The notes beneath the pieces were generated by a model. It was given only the letters and a program-made list of their open reading frames with translations, did not search any database and had not been told where the DNA came from. DNA of 64,000 nt from Dicaeum eximium. Its lineage: Eukaryota > Chordata > Aves > Passeriformes > Dicaeidae. The first letter of the stretch is position 1, and every line of letters begins with the position of its first letter. Location: assembly GCA_013396995.1 (NCBI GenBank), contig VWZP01010436.1, forward strand, positions 248,001-312,000, written 5' to 3'. This document shows, piece by piece, positions 1 through 12,635 of the stretch. The translations under genes and the position numbers were made by a program.

Positions 1-759
1 CTGTTCTATTCCAGCTAATGGCAGGAACTCTGATCGACTCCCAAAGAGGTAAGATACCATCCAATTACCATAATTAGATTGTTAAGAATTGTTCAGCTCC
101 AAATTTTGTAATAATTCAAAGGCTGTTACCTCCATGAATATTAAGTCAGATGCAAGTATAGCAGGTTGCAAATCTTCTGGTGCTTATGCAGTCACATTGC
201 ACTCAGCACTGGAGACCATTCACATTCTTTGCATTCAGCACATTTTGGAGCCTTGATGAGGCAATTAGAAAATCTGTGTATATAAGCCCAGAAAAAGTAT
301 AACACAATCTTTTCTTTAATGTTGTCACTCAGGTAGTGCCCAGTTCTTTCATGGTTTTGCCAACTATTGAGCTCCTGCTATGAGAGTTTTGCTTGAATAG
401 TTAATTTGAAAGTCAAGTGTGAAATGAAGAATGCAAAGACCTGCTCTGTGGGATGTTTTGTGATACTAGTGGAAATGTTCTCTACAGTCAGCATCTCTAA
501 AGACTATAAAACTTGATTTAAATAATTTTTTTCTACTGTACAGTCCCCAACAGACGTTGACTGTTAATAGTTTTTACAGCTCTAATTTAATCCGGTAGAG
601 TATTGAACTTGTACGTGAAAGGTAATAAAATCCTTTTAGTAGGAAGATGGAGTTTATGTTCAGAATAACAATCTATCAGTTTTGCAAAGATTGTTAAATT
701 GCTGCTTTATAAGTGTGATCAGATTAAGTCAGCCTAGCTGTATTTTGAGTCTTGCTTTT
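1..759 (+). other. ALK: ALK intron 3, distal part (unique sequence)
   Basis: This is AT-rich non-coding sequence upstream of the first CR1 copy. I see no open frame of interest, no splice-flanked exon and no repeat family I can name. It is assigned to ALK intron 3 only because the next recognisable exon downstream is ALK exon 4 on the + strand. The far end of the intron lies outside the window. Confidence 0.7.
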
Positions 760-1445
760 CACAGAATCACAGAATTGTCAGGGTTGGAAGAGACCTCAGG
801 AGAGCATCCGTTCCAACCCCTCTGCTAGGGTAAGGTCACCTGGAGAAGGTGACACAAGAGCATGTCCAGGTGGAGTTTGAATGTCTCCAGGAAGGGACTC
901 CACAACCTCCCTGGGCAGCTGTGCCAGTGCTCTGCCACTTCAATGTAAAGAAATTCTTCCTCGTGCTGAGGTGGAATTTCTTGTGTTTTAGTTTACAGAC
1001 ATTGCTCCTCGTCCTGCTCTGGGCACCGCTGAAAAGAGTCTGGGACAGTCCCCTTGGCACTTTGAGATATTTACATACATTGATGAGATCCCCTCAGTAT
1101 TCTCTTCTCCACATTAAACAGACCCAGATCCTGTGGTCTCTTCTCACAAGACAGAGAAACCCCTGATCATCTTTGTGGCCTCTGTTGGACCCTCACCAGC
1201 AGCTCTGTGTCTGTCTTGTACTAAGAAGCCCAGAACTGGACACAGAACTCCAGATGTGGCCTCACTGGGGCCAAGTAGAGGGGCAGGATCAGCTCCATAG
1301 CCCTGCTGGCCACACACTTCCCGATGTGTTCCAGGATCCCATTGTCCCTCCTGGCTGTGAGGACATGCTGCTGGCTCACAGTCAACTTATCACCCACCAA
1401 GACTCCCTGGTCCTTCTCCACAGAGCTGCTCTTTAGTAGGTCAGC
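760..1445 (-). mobile_element. CR1 LINE fragment, 5'-truncated, antisense to ALK
   Basis: The left edge (760-776) is the reverse complement of the CR1 3' tail, with two copies of the CACAGAAT-type octamer followed by the GGTTGGAAGAGACCTC block. Read on the minus strand, about 1221-1440 encodes the C-terminal end of the CR1 ORF2 reverse transcriptase polyprotein: EKDQGVLV, then LTVSQQ, ASRAMELILPLY, and VRPHLEFCVQFW. Downstream frames are broken by frameshifts and stops, so the copy is dead. It is truncated well inside ORF2, as most avian CR1 copies are. The right boundary is approximate: 1440-1760 keeps an open minus frame, but I could not match it to CR1. Confidence 0.88.
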
Positions 1446-4400
1446 CCTGTCACATGCTGGAAATCCTAGACCTCCGCTGCGAGTTGAGGAATTGTCTCTA
1501 TTTGTCCCATAACAGCTGTTTGCTATTTTCTGAGGTGAAAACTCGGCTGAGGACCCCTGTTTCCCAATGGGATTTCTCAGGGTGCTGTCTTTTTGGGCTG
1601 CATCCATCTTTCCTAGGCTGCTGGCTCAGAAAGGTCCAAGGATGCAATGGAGTTGCACTGACCTCACTGAGCATCATGAGGTTGTTGAGCAGAAGAACCT
1701 GACCTGGCTCTGTTCATGCTTTCCCCCCAAGACTGACCATGAAGGATTTAGGATATGAACAGTTAGCAGGGTGCATTCAAAGCTACTGGGTAGCTGTCAG
1801 ATGACCAGCTTTTCAAAGGGCTTGCAATAGGATTTCAAGTTTACCCAGTTCCTAGGGCCAAAGGAATGGCTCTGTGTCCAGAGCATCTCAGGGCTGCTTC
1901 AGCATTCACTGGCATGAGTTTCAGGTGGTTTGTGCATCCTTTGCAGAAAAGGATGTTGGGCCAGAGATTGTGGGAATGGGCTTGGTTGCTGATGTGGGTT
2001 TAAGGTGTATGCTTACCAGTTTGTGTTTCTTCATTTGAAAGCTTTTTTGGACGGTGTGTCTGTGCCTGCATAGTACTTTAACCTCAGTTTTCTTGTTTAT
2101 AAATAATCTGTTACCTCATTAGTCCTGAACAGTAGTACTTGAAACTGTCTTCATCACCTCAAAAACATCTTGCTACTAAGCTGATAAACCATCCTTCCCT
2201 TTGTGTGACATGAAGGTTAAAATGTTGTAAACAAATTTCCAAAGGATCAACAGCAATTTTTCATGCAGGATATATTAATTTGTCTTGTAATATTCCTTTT
2301 ATGTCAACTGCAATAATCTTCTGTGCTTAAAGCATAAATATCTTTTCATGTGTGTTTGTCTGAACTGACAGCAAGTTACCAGAGATGTTATCAGACACAA
2401 CATATGAGGATGAGTAACATCATTGCCTTATGACTGCAGCTATTTAAAAGGCAGGGAAAAATTATCATTAGAAGCTGAATATTATTGGCAGGTTTGTCAC
2501 ACAATATATGAATGTTTAGAAGGAATATGAAAAATAAAGTATTTGCGTTTAGACCAGCACTTTCTGGAATACCACAGAGCAGTATCAGCTAGTAGGTTTT
2601 CTGTCATATAAAGCAAACATGGGTGTACTGGGGGCAAAATTCTGACTGCTGTTCCCTCTGCAAACCTTGGGTTCTGTGTGATAATAATGAATGAGCTCAG
2701 GACCCCAGAAGTGCTAAATGCCTGGGTCTGTGGGTGTTTATCTAGTTACAATTTCATTATTTTAACTGCATCTCTTCAACGTTAGCATTGCATTGTGCGG
2801 CCAGGGTCCAATTTAAAACCTGTAGCAAAAGACTCCTGCAATGACTCATTGGTGAAGATCTCTGTGATAAGTAACAGACCCTTCAGAGTCCTGAGCAGCA
2901 GACTGTGACACTGGCAGCATGAACCATGGATGTGGCCTTTCATCTTAGCTTATGTCCCCTGGTATCTAAGTAGCAGCAGAAGTTTGGTGGAAGCTACAGT
3001 GCTTTTTCTAGCTATTCACCCAGGCAGATCCCAAGAGTCTTATCAGAACTGCAAGCCAATAGGAGAAAAGAAGTGCAAGGAAATTCTAGCTGGAACCTTA
3101 AAGTCTACAGAATGATCTCAAAGCATGCCACATGGATTCCCACTGTGGGGAAATACAGGTGAACAGGTAGCTTCTGGTTTTGCTGAGAAAGTATCTTGCT
3201 GTGAAATAGAATATTCTTGTATCCCTTGATGTGTAATCAATCTCCAGGTGATCCTGGAAATGGTGGTTATATTGATCCTGTGGGGGAGCACCACAGGAAA
3301 CAGTCTCAAGCAGTGCCTCAGAGACTGTGCTTTTGAGGGAAGGGAGAAGCCTAGGGATTTGTGTTCAAAATGTGTAATTTCTCACATCAGATTCATTAAT
3401 TATTCCTTTGTGGGTGCCATGGCTTAATCTCAGAATCTTCAAATTCTGCTGTACAGGAAAATGTCTGTGGTGTTAAGGTAAGTACCCCCATTTCAACTTG
3501 GGAGACTGTTCCCATAACACCAGAGCTAAATGATGCTCTGATAGTTCCTTGTTTGGCACTTACAAGCTAAAAGAGCAGTAAGAGCAAAAAGAGAACACTG
3601 CTTCAGACAAGGAATTCACCAATGAGGTACCTGAGCTTTCAAAAACAAGAACAAAGTTGTGTTTATTCTCTCCTCTTTTAAAATAAAATCAACATGTATA
3701 TATATAAAAAAATATAATCTCTCATAGATCTTGTATTTGCCCAGGTAGGTGATCTCCCTAAAAGTATGCACTGGGAGGACATTTATGACAAGACTGTTGT
3801 GGTGAGGCCAACACAGTGTAATCCATTATGGAGCTGTGTCCTCTGCAATGATTTCCTAGGCACCACTTCACAGCAGCTGGTGTGGGGCTGTTCTTCCTGG
3901 GAGCAGCATCCTGGGAGAGTGTGCTGGGGTAACCCCACCATGGAAAAATTGTACTGCTTTTAGCAATTTAAACCAGTAGGTACAATGGCCATGTGATGAG
4001 TAATAAGCTGCAACTGCACAGTGTGAGCCCTGCAGACAGAGAGTAGAAATGAAAAAGTCAGAACAAAGAAGATTTGTGACTGTCTCACAAATTTGCTGTA
4101 GCAGCCACCCTGGTCTACTACTGGACTTCATTAATGTTTCAAACCTGACCTCAAGTCAGGGCATAAGTGGAACTATCCTCTGTAAGAGGAGCTCCCTTGA
4201 TTTAAAACCACTGCAAGAAAAGAAGGAATGAAAGCTGTCTTTGTTATTTTTAAAATCTGACTCCCTGTTGCAAGGCAGTAAGATGTGCAAATGGCTCTTG
4301 CACCTGGCAAGTTACCATCAGCAATTATTGCAACACTTAGTATCTTTCTGCCACCAGCAGAAATCTCTTTGCTCCCTTTCATGTCAGAGATTTCATTGTT

Positions 4401-6326
4401 CTTATGGGGATGGTAAAATTAAAGCCACAAGATTTACTGCTCTAATTCTCTTTTGCTTGCAATAAAAGGGAGAAACAAGGAAGGATGATACATGTAGCTG
4501 GATTTTGTGTTGTTGGGTTTTTTTCTCTTTTGCTGACCAACAAAACTAACTGACAGAAACTGTTTAAACACACCAAACAATTCTATTAGCAACTGTATTA
4601 AAGACTATTATTTAAATATAGGAATCCCGTTATTAAGAAAAAAAGCTGTGACTGTATTTCACTCTTCTCTGTTAGAAAACTTTGACATCTGAGCAGGCTG
4701 TACTTTATGCATTTCTTCATGTTTCTTTCAGTACAGCTGTTTTCTAGTTTTAGATGTCATTAATATGGTGTAAATGTCAAGAGCGCTGTTTTTGACAAAC
4801 ATCAAAAATGCAGTTTATGGTAAATGTATGTATATGAGAGAAACAGTGTTCGATGGGACTCCAGTTTTCATTTGTAGCCCTTCCATTATTGCCCTTTGTG
4901 TGACCTAAGATGATTTGCCAAATCAGGCTTTTTCAGAGGGGACATCTGTGAATGCAAGTGCAGTTGCCGTGTTCTAAACCAGCATCTGACAGTGAGCTAT
5001 TAAAATCTGAGCTCTTGACTCTCAGTTCAGTGGAGAGAAGTGAGGACAATCAAATTCACCAGATGCCTCGTGGAAGGAAGTGAACTGCAACAGGAGCTCA
5101 GAGTGGCTGCTTTGCACCTCCTGGTCCAGAGCTTACACACTGAGGTGAAAAGGAGAAGGATTCATTTGTAGCTCCTCAACAGTATTTCTTAGACACCCTG
5201 GATATCATATGAGCCATGCTCAGTGATGTAGGAGATAATTTCTCTGAAGTTGCAACCTTGGCATTTTCAAAAACAAGCTTCTGCTCTGGCTAAAATTCAT
5301 GCACGTTTAAAAATAAGTTTCAATTACAGCCCTATTGAGCCCTAATTTCTCTCTCAATGAAATTAAACTCTTCATCAGACCTGCATGTTTTCAGTATTAA
5401 CAGACAGGCTGTATTAATGGATGCTCCAGGTAGTCAAGACAATGAGATTTCATTACCTGACCAGTCTTGCTAGAATTTGTGGAATATCATACTTTTTCTT
5501 GCTTCGAGGGTTGGTCCCTTTCATTTGCCAGCTACAGGCCCCAGCGTGCTTGTTCTGTGGACAAATTGATAAATTAGTCAGCTGCCGAAAGGGAGTCATT
5601 TGACTCACCTGAAATGAGCAGCAATGGGATGAAAATACATTACCTCTGTCCCACTGGATAAGCCTCAGATTGTATTGAAATAGAATTACGCCAAGGGAGT
5701 CAATGTAGTGGATAATAATGAAATGTTTAATGTGGATTAGCTGCATATAAAATTAATACATTAGAATGAATTGCTGAAGAAATGAAACTGTGTCAGACCT
5801 TTATCCTGTCTGTAATACTAGACTTTAAACTGCTGCAGTCTTCTGTTTATAGAAGAGCATAAGAAAAGCTATTGAATTTGTGGTTTTTATTTGGGTGAGA
5901 GGACTAGATACAGTATAAAATATCGTAAATAAATATGTATATACTAGAGCTGTCAAATTAGGATCCACTGCAACCAATGCTCATATATTTGGGTCTGAAC
6001 CAGACCTGAGAGTTTACAGACAAGAATCTAAACCCAAAACCCCTTAATCACTTTTGTGGGCTTCTTTCTTCTGGCAGTTAAATCTAAATATAATATTTGT
6101 TTTGAACCATTCAGAGGTGAGTTGAAGTGTTGCTTTAATCTTAATATGTTTAATACAAAATGGGCAAACTTTCCAAACTAACGGGCAAATATAACCTTTG
6201 ACTGTGAGGTATAGAAGGGCTGCAGAATGAGCTGAGACATAAAACTTGCAAATATTCATCTGTAATCTAGGAGGCCTCGGGGTTCTTCTAATTTTTAAAG
6301 CTTTCTTGTTGCATCCTCCGTTCCAG
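1446..6326 (+). other. ALK: ALK intron 3, proximal part
   Basis: About 4.9 kb of intronic sequence runs between the CR1 copy and ALK exon 4. The first 300 bases (1446-1760) are somewhat GC-richer and may be older repeat, but I cannot name a family. The rest is AT-rich with short low-complexity runs, such as the TA-rich stretch near 3693-3716. Open frames of 60-97 codons occur on both strands, but none has a recognisable domain or matched splice sites. The last 40 bases hold the branch-point and acceptor signals of exon 4. Confidence 0.75.
6285..6326 (+). promoter_or_regulatory. ALK: Splice acceptor, branch point and pyrimidine tract of ALK exon 4
   Basis: A TTCTAAT element at 6286-6292, with the likely branch A at 6290 or 6291, lies about 36 bases before the exon. 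The interval to the exon is pyrimidine-rich from 6301 (CTTTCTTGTTGCATCCTCCG), and the intron ends TTCCAG at 6321-6326. No other AG falls between the tract and 6326. This fixes the exon start at 6327 and gives the reading phase that matches ALK. Confidence 0.88.
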
Positions 6327-6528
6327 GTTCTTTTCTGTTCCTCAATGCATCAGAGAGGCCAAGCCCCACCATCCTGAGCCCTTGGCTGAGGAGCAACAGT
6401 GATCAATGTGTGGTTCAAGTGGCTGTGTACAAGTTTTACCAGCAGAGTGGAGAATATATTGCTCGTGTCCATCCCATTGATGAGAGCAGCAGTGAAATCC
6501 TGTCAGAGGAGAGTCCAGAGAAACATGG
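6327..6528 (+). CDS. ALK: ALK receptor tyrosine kinase, exon 4 (part of first MAM domain)
   Basis: This internal exon encodes a piece of the extracellular region of anaplastic lymphoma kinase, the receptor for ALKAL cytokines on neural cells. The first two bases complete a codon split by intron 3, 66 full codons follow from 6329, and the last two bases begin a Gly codon split by intron 4. The segment falls in the first MAM domain (human residues about 264-427). Seen directly: FLFLNAS at the start, TILSPW at codons 332-337, a cysteine at codon 345, SGEYIA at 358-363, SEIL at 373-376, and KHG at the end. Against human ALK exon 4 as I recall it, the alignment is gapless with about half the residues identical. 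The 202-base length and both split-codon phases also agree. The Asn at 6344-6346 falls at the human N-glycosylation site Asn324. The C-terminal part (codons 369-382) is Ser/Glu-rich and diverges most. LTK, the paralogue, is less likely because mammalian LTK lacks these MAM domains. No stop or frameshift is present. Confidence 0.94.
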
Positions 6529-6534
6529 GTAAGT
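6529..6534 (+). promoter_or_regulatory. ALK: Splice donor of ALK exon 4
   Basis: The donor GTAAGT follows the exon's final GG and is a perfect match to the U1 consensus at intron positions +1 to +6. Reading through it would meet a TAA stop at once (GGG TAA), so unspliced transcripts would end the protein here. A strong donor suggests constitutive inclusion of the exon. Confidence 0.93.
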
Positions 6535-9500
6535 CTCATCCCCTCACTGGACTCACAGCTTGAATTGAGAAAAATCACTTGACTGTGTAGCAATAGAGCC
6601 ACAAAATGCATGCTGCATTTCTGAGGGGAGCAGGACGCCCCACTGAGGAGATGCTTGTCTTGCATGGGTCTAAAATATCATAGAAGGTGGAGATTGATGC
6701 TTATTTTATTATACAAATCATTAGCAAACTTCTGGATCCAGGTAACTGAGTCTCTAAGTCAACACCACATTTATTCTCAGTGCTTGCAGGTACAGATAAA
6801 GCATGGATAGTGATCCTCAGGTTAAAGCTTTTCTGCTTAATTCTCTCTGTGTGATTGCTTTTTACCACTTCTTAACCCATGTATACCATTGGGCTTAGAA
6901 TATCTACTGAGTCTTTGCAGTTTCATGTGCCTGCATACATTTTCAGTTTTGTCTTCACTTCTGTGTTTTTGCCCATAAAGCTGTTCAGAACTACTGGCAG
7001 GGGAGGAAAGATTTTTCTTTTGATCTTTCAAGGATGCAACTGTTTGAAATGTTTTATCCTTTTTGTGGAATTAATCTTGATGATGTTTTAATTTGTCAGA
7101 CTTCCTGTGTTTTCTTTTAAATTTTTGTTAGCACCAAAACAGCAGGAGATGAACACAGTAAATATTTCAATATGCTGTAGGAGTAGAGTAACTCGGAATT
7201 TAATTTGGATATATGTGAGGCTAATGTTCTACCTGCCCTATATACTGACTATTTAAAATTTTTATTTCTTACCTTTGTCGTGAAATGTGTCAAGAAGCAT
7301 AATTTTTACCAAACATCTCAAATGTTCTTTGTTTTGATGTGAAAGATTAGAGAGCTTCTAATAGCAAATCCTGCTGGCTTGTCCTCATAACAAGATGTGA
7401 TTATCTGATTACTGTCTACAGCAAATTCTGTATCTTCCAGTAGCAAAAGGAGAATGTGCAATAAAAAGCCTTGCAGGAGATAACCTAACTCATAGAAACA
7501 GTTTGAATAGTTGTAATTCTCATATAACACATGGCCTATAAAAGTGAGGAGGAGAGCTTGTGTGTGGATCTAGATCATACTTAGTTCCAGCAACATCATC
7601 CAAATTGTAAATTGCTGTTGATGTCTGGGGAGAGGTAATTAGAGGAGCCACAGCAGCTGTCTTCTTCCTTAGCTCTTTGCAAATGCTGTGTTCTGTGTCA
7701 CAGCTAATAAACATGCTTTGTGCAAAGTGCCTCCTGTGTTGGCACTGCCTCTGCTCCTTGGCACTCACAGGGAATATTGCTGTGTGTAAAATGCTCTGGT
7801 CTGCTGCATGGAGGAGCTGTGCCTCAGATCTGCGGGTGGGCAGAGCTCACCAGGAGCACAGGCAAGTGCCAAATGTAAGGAGCCTTGAAGGGAAGGGAAA
7901 GATTGCTTTATGTACAGTAACAAATTCCTTATCTCCTATCTGCTGGAGATAATGTGGATGACTCAGCTGTGTGTTGCAGATGGAGATCGTCACCACAGTA
8001 AAGAGAGTTTGTGCTTTTACAGAAGGTGGGTTTGGTTATAGCTTGACTGGCCCATATGCTTGCCAGAAGTGCAGCTTGTTCCCCAACAGCATCTCTCTGG
8101 TGTGTGGAGGGGTAAGGACATGCCTGTGGCTTTCATGGGTTTGTATGTCTGACTCCTTGCTACTCCATGTGTTGAAAAACTCCATCTGGAGCAACCAGCT
8201 GGTTAATCTTGCCCCCCTCCTTTGGTCCTTCACTGCAAGAGGTAGTAACTCTTTTCTCAGCTCAGCAGCAGAAAAACTCTACTGTGCCCACATAAATGTC
8301 ACATGGGGATGGTTAAATAGCTTCTCACAGCCACAGATGAGAAGGCAGCAATTTGTCAGCATTTGCCCTGAATCTTCATTCCAGAATTTGAGTGCCCCTC
8401 CTTTGTTTGGAAGGATAATATTAGCTATTCAAGCTCTGATAACAAAACATGTAAATCTCACTTTTTAAAGCATCTTTTTTCCTTTAAATAGGAATCCAGT
8501 ATAGCTGATCAAAAGTCAAGAATAATTCAATGGAGTTCTTAAATGAACTAGCAATCCTACAGTGGAAATCTGTTCTGTTCAATATTTTATTTTGTCTTGG
8601 AAATTGCAAACAATAGTGTTCTTTTATAATGAGTTCTTTGACCATGCTATAACCAAATAATTTCTAAAATTTTATAAGGATTTTAGCTCTAGGCATAAAG
8701 TAATTGAATTCCTCAATGATGAGTCTGTGCTAGAAATAAAAACACTTTAAAGTTTCACAGCTGACACTTCTTTGATTCTATATGCTTTATACATTGCTTT
8801 GCAAACAAGAGGTGTAAAGTGTGTCTAGCTTCCAGCGACTTTGTATGTGCAGTAGTGAGTCCATGCCACTGCTTGAAATCAAGTTCATAGCAGGAAGAAT
8901 GTGTTTTATTGAAAAAAAAAAGTATCCAAAGGGTGATAAAGCAATAAGTTAATTCCAGGGTGGATTTTCTCAGATCTTGAACATGCACAGCACTAATATC
9001 TTCTTTACTTCTTTTTCTTTTTAAATTGTATAATCCAAATTACATATATTATGATCTTGCAAGGTCTTCACAGTTCATCTACATTTACAAGAGAAAAGAG
9101 CAGATGCTGTCAGGTATTACTATTTCATTCAAGGTGAAACCAGGCAAGCCAAGGTTTTGGATGACAGCACTTGGGGCTGGTTTTAAGTAGAATGTATGTA
9201 AAGCTACAAAATTGTACTAGGTAAAGACAGCACAACACCCAAATATTTATTTGTTAGCAGAGCTCACACATGTTGTCTTTGTGTGTAAATTACTAGGTGT
9301 GATTATGCATAAAGACTCAAAGCAAAAGTTCTGTTTGCTCCTCTGGTTTCATTTTTTAGAAAAAAAATCAGCCAACTAGAGTTGTATGAGTTCTGTAAAG
9401 AGCCAGAGGGGTTACAGAAATCATTGTGTGCAAGATACCTGTTTGTCTTATTTTCTTACCTGACATATTTCACTGCAGTTGATGTACTGCATGCAGGAAG

Positions 9501-11884
9501 AAAGGTGGCTCAGGTAAGATGCATCACACTGCAGCAGGGTGGGGCAGATGGAACATACACCAGGAATAGAATGGCAGAAGTGATGGCTGGGAATGGTTCC
9601 CGAGTGATGAACACCAAAGGCTGGCAGAACGATACTTGTTTTGCTGTACAGAGAAACTCTGCCAAATACAGTCATAACTTTTATATATAATATTTACAAG
9701 AAGGCTTGCTACTCACAAGGTAACTATGTCCTTGTTTATCAGTTCAGCAGAATTTTATACTTTTTAAAATTACTATAATTTTTAAAGAGTAGAAAGGTCT
9801 TACTCCAATTTAACTTGTGGGTTTTAGAACACCTTTGGTTAGACCTTCCTGACTTAACTCCTAAACAATCAGTAGGACTCCTCAATAGGAGCAATACATT
9901 GCTGTGTTCTGTTAGAACTCTAGGTTGGTTGCATGGAAGTATTTCTAGCTGCTCTGAGTCTGTGGATATTTTTGATGTGCTTAGTCTCTTCTGGCATCTC
10001 TTGCAATCTGTTGGGTTTTACAAGCACCCACAGATGATACAGGGAGAGAAGCAGTGCACTGCTATTGATCCTTTGTAATGGCAAAAGAGTTGTTATAATT
10101 CCTGCCATGGAGCACAGCACTCTCTGATTTATCTCAAATGACACCAGATGTGGGTACTATCTTTTGCCATTTTTCTGTTCCCATGGTGCTGTATAAAATC
10201 CTTTCTTGCTATTTAATGGGGTTCCCATTTTCTGTTTCTGTAGGTGAGGAGACATCAAGTACATTTATGTTGCATTTGGTAATTTAGCAAAGCAGAATTG
10301 CTGCCACAGTTTGAATGTTGATTTCTGGGTGCTTGGCAGACTGTCGCTGCGGCCACTGATTTAATTTCACCTCCCATCTTTTTTTCCCATGTGTGAAATT
10401 TATAAAGCAAGGAAGATTGTAAGTGCGCTTAGTAGAGTGGAGAAGACACAAAGGAAATCAAGGAAATCTTGTCAGCTAGAGTTTGTAATAAAGGATTGAT
10501 TTTCCTTTCTTTAGATCTGTGTATTTTGGAGGAATTAGAATTAGGCAAGGGCAAAATTATCATGGTTCATTTTAATTGCCATTATGACTCTACACCTCTA
10601 CTTGCACTATTAATGGTGAGCTGCAGTATTATATCCTATATATCAAACTAATCTTTTTATATGAATATAGCAAATGACACCTAATTTCAATGTGGTCTTT
10701 TATTGTAGACCTCCCTCATCACCAAGCTTGATCTGCAGACTTTTGCGCAAATATGTGAAATTGGAGGTGTTTCTTAAATAAACCATGAAATGTGAACATG
10801 CATGCATGAGAAAGGAAGTCACAGAACACTAATTCCCACAGCCAGTCCTTCAGTAGGTATATGAATACTGGTGCACAGAGCACTTCCAACAGAGAAAGTT
10901 CACCTGGTTCTGAAGGTTGCTGCAAGTCATGATAGACTATTCCCTTTCTGGCATCTACAACTTCACTTAAGATTGATTGCATTGATAGATGTCAAGGAAA
11001 ATATATGAAGGAATTAGTAGCATCTGTCACATTTGACCTTGGGGCTTGAAATCTGAAGGTTATTTCTTGTATAGGCTTGTTCCTTTTCTTTCTTTCTTTC
11101 TTACCAGTAGCTTCAGTAGCCTATCTCAGAGACCAGGGACTTATAGAAGGATTTTTTTTTGTTTGTTTGTTTTATATTCTTTTTGTGAGGATGGGGGATA
11201 TTTGTTTGGTTTTTTCCCCTTCTTGAAAAACTTAACCAAATTCAAGCCTTTGTTTTGTAAATGCCTGGGCTAAGACATAAAAAGAATGAAGACCAAAGTC
11301 TTAGTGTGTATTTGGGGCATTTAAATTTATTTTTAAGCATCAAAATATGTCTCAAAATTTACAGAATATTTTTACTCTCAGAGAATTCATCAGGAGTTTG
11401 ATTCAATTCAAACTATGCATTTGAGAAATTCAGGTAATCCAGAAAAATAATTTGGATTTATGGATTCATTAGAAACTAAGCTCTCTCACCCTGATGGCAA
11501 GGCACCACTAATCCTTAATTTTAAGAGAGATAACTTGAATTGTTCTAGACAGAAAATTAGCACTTAAACTTTTTCTGTGCTATTACCCACTAGCCAACTT
11601 TTAGTCCATTTCAGTCTGTGAAATTAAGTGCAAAGGAAGGAAAGAAAGACCAAGTTGATGTTGCTTTTCCCCCTTCCATTTTCAAATGATACTGTACTCA
11701 ATACCTAGGAAGAATCAGTTTGATATCTTTGATAGCAAATGCTTGCATGTGGAAAAAAAGATTTTCTTCTAATAAACCTTTGGTTCATTCAGTACCTCAA
11801 GTCTAGACCTGAGGAAAGCTTTAATTCGGTTGGTCATGGCACCTTGAGGAGTTTGTTGCTATTAAGTTTTCAGTTTGTGCAGCA
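6535..11884 (+). other. ALK: ALK intron 4, first segment (no gene seen)
   Basis: Intronic sequence follows exon 4 up to the next CR1 copy. It contains open frames up to 165 codons (7971-8468), but these lack any domain I recognise, show no family resemblance, and are of a length expected by chance. Local simple sequence includes a CTTT run at about 11087-11101 and a T-run with GTTT repeats at about 11152-11172. The minus-strand open frame crossing 6342-6665 is only the reverse shadow of exon 4. Confidence 0.75.
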
Positions 11885-12635
11885 TCACAGAATCAGTTAG
11901 GCTGGAAAAGACCTCTGAGATGATGGAGTCCACCCTTTGTCCAAACACCACGATGTGTGTCAACTAGTCCATTGCACCAAGTGCTGTGTCCAGTGTTTTC
12001 TTAAACACCTTCAGAGATGGTGCCTCCACCACCTCCCTGGACAGCCCATTCCAATGTCTAGTCATCCTTTCTATGAAGGAATTCCTCATAATGTCCAACC
12101 TTAGCCTCTCATGGTGCAGCTTGAGTCCTCATCACCGGCTGCCTGGGAGAAGAGACTGACACCCACCTGGCTACAGCCTCCTTTCAGGCAGTTGTAGGGA
12201 GTGATAAGGTCTCCTCTAAGCCTTCTTTTCTCCAGCTCCCTCAGCTGCTCCTCATAGGACTTGTGCTCCAGACCCTTCCCCAGCTCCACTTGCCCTTCTC
12301 TGGACACACTCCAGCACCTCCATGTTTTTTCTGTAGCAAGGGGCCCAGAGCTGGACACAGGATTTGAGGTGTGGCCTCACCAGTGTCAACTACAGGAGGA
12401 CAATCACTGCCCTGGTCCTGCTGGCCACACTCTTGCTGATGCAGGCCAGGATGCCCCTGGCCACCTGGGCACACTCTGGCTTGTGTTCAGCGCTGCCAAC
12501 CAGCACTCCCAGGTCCTTTTTGGCTGGGCAGTTTTCCAGCCACTCTGCCCCCAGCCTGCAGAGCTGAAGGCTGTTGTTGTGGTCAAAGTCTAAGCTCCAG
12601 CACTTGGTCTTGTTGAACCTCATACTGCTGGGGAG
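11885..12635 (-). mobile_element. CR1 LINE fragment, 5'-truncated, antisense to ALK
   Basis: The left edge (11885-11896) is the reverse complement of the CR1 tail. The minus strand then reads the CR1 3' untranslated region and the ORF2 C-terminus. Visible peptide blocks from right to left are SMRFNKTKCWSLDF, AKKDLGVLVG, CISKSVASRTRAVIVLL, then LEKRRLRGDLITPYNCLKGG. A stop codon directly after AVIVLL and at least one frameshift near 12280 break the frame. The 5' truncation falls at about 12620-12640. This is one of the longer and better preserved copies in the window. Confidence 0.92.

Noticed and set aside
1446..1760. Continuation of the first CR1 copy
   Set aside because: The minus frame stays open to 1607, but the residues do not follow the CR1 reverse transcriptase order, so I stopped the element at about 1445.
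6342..6665. 107-codon open frame on the minus strand over ALK exon 4
   Set aside because: It lies opposite the real exon, extends past both the exon and its donor site, and has no recognisable domain. It is a reverse-strand shadow.
7971..8468. 165-codon + open frame
   Set aside because: No domain, no family resemblance and no matched splice signals. A few frames of 150-170 codons are expected by chance in 64 kb read in six frames.
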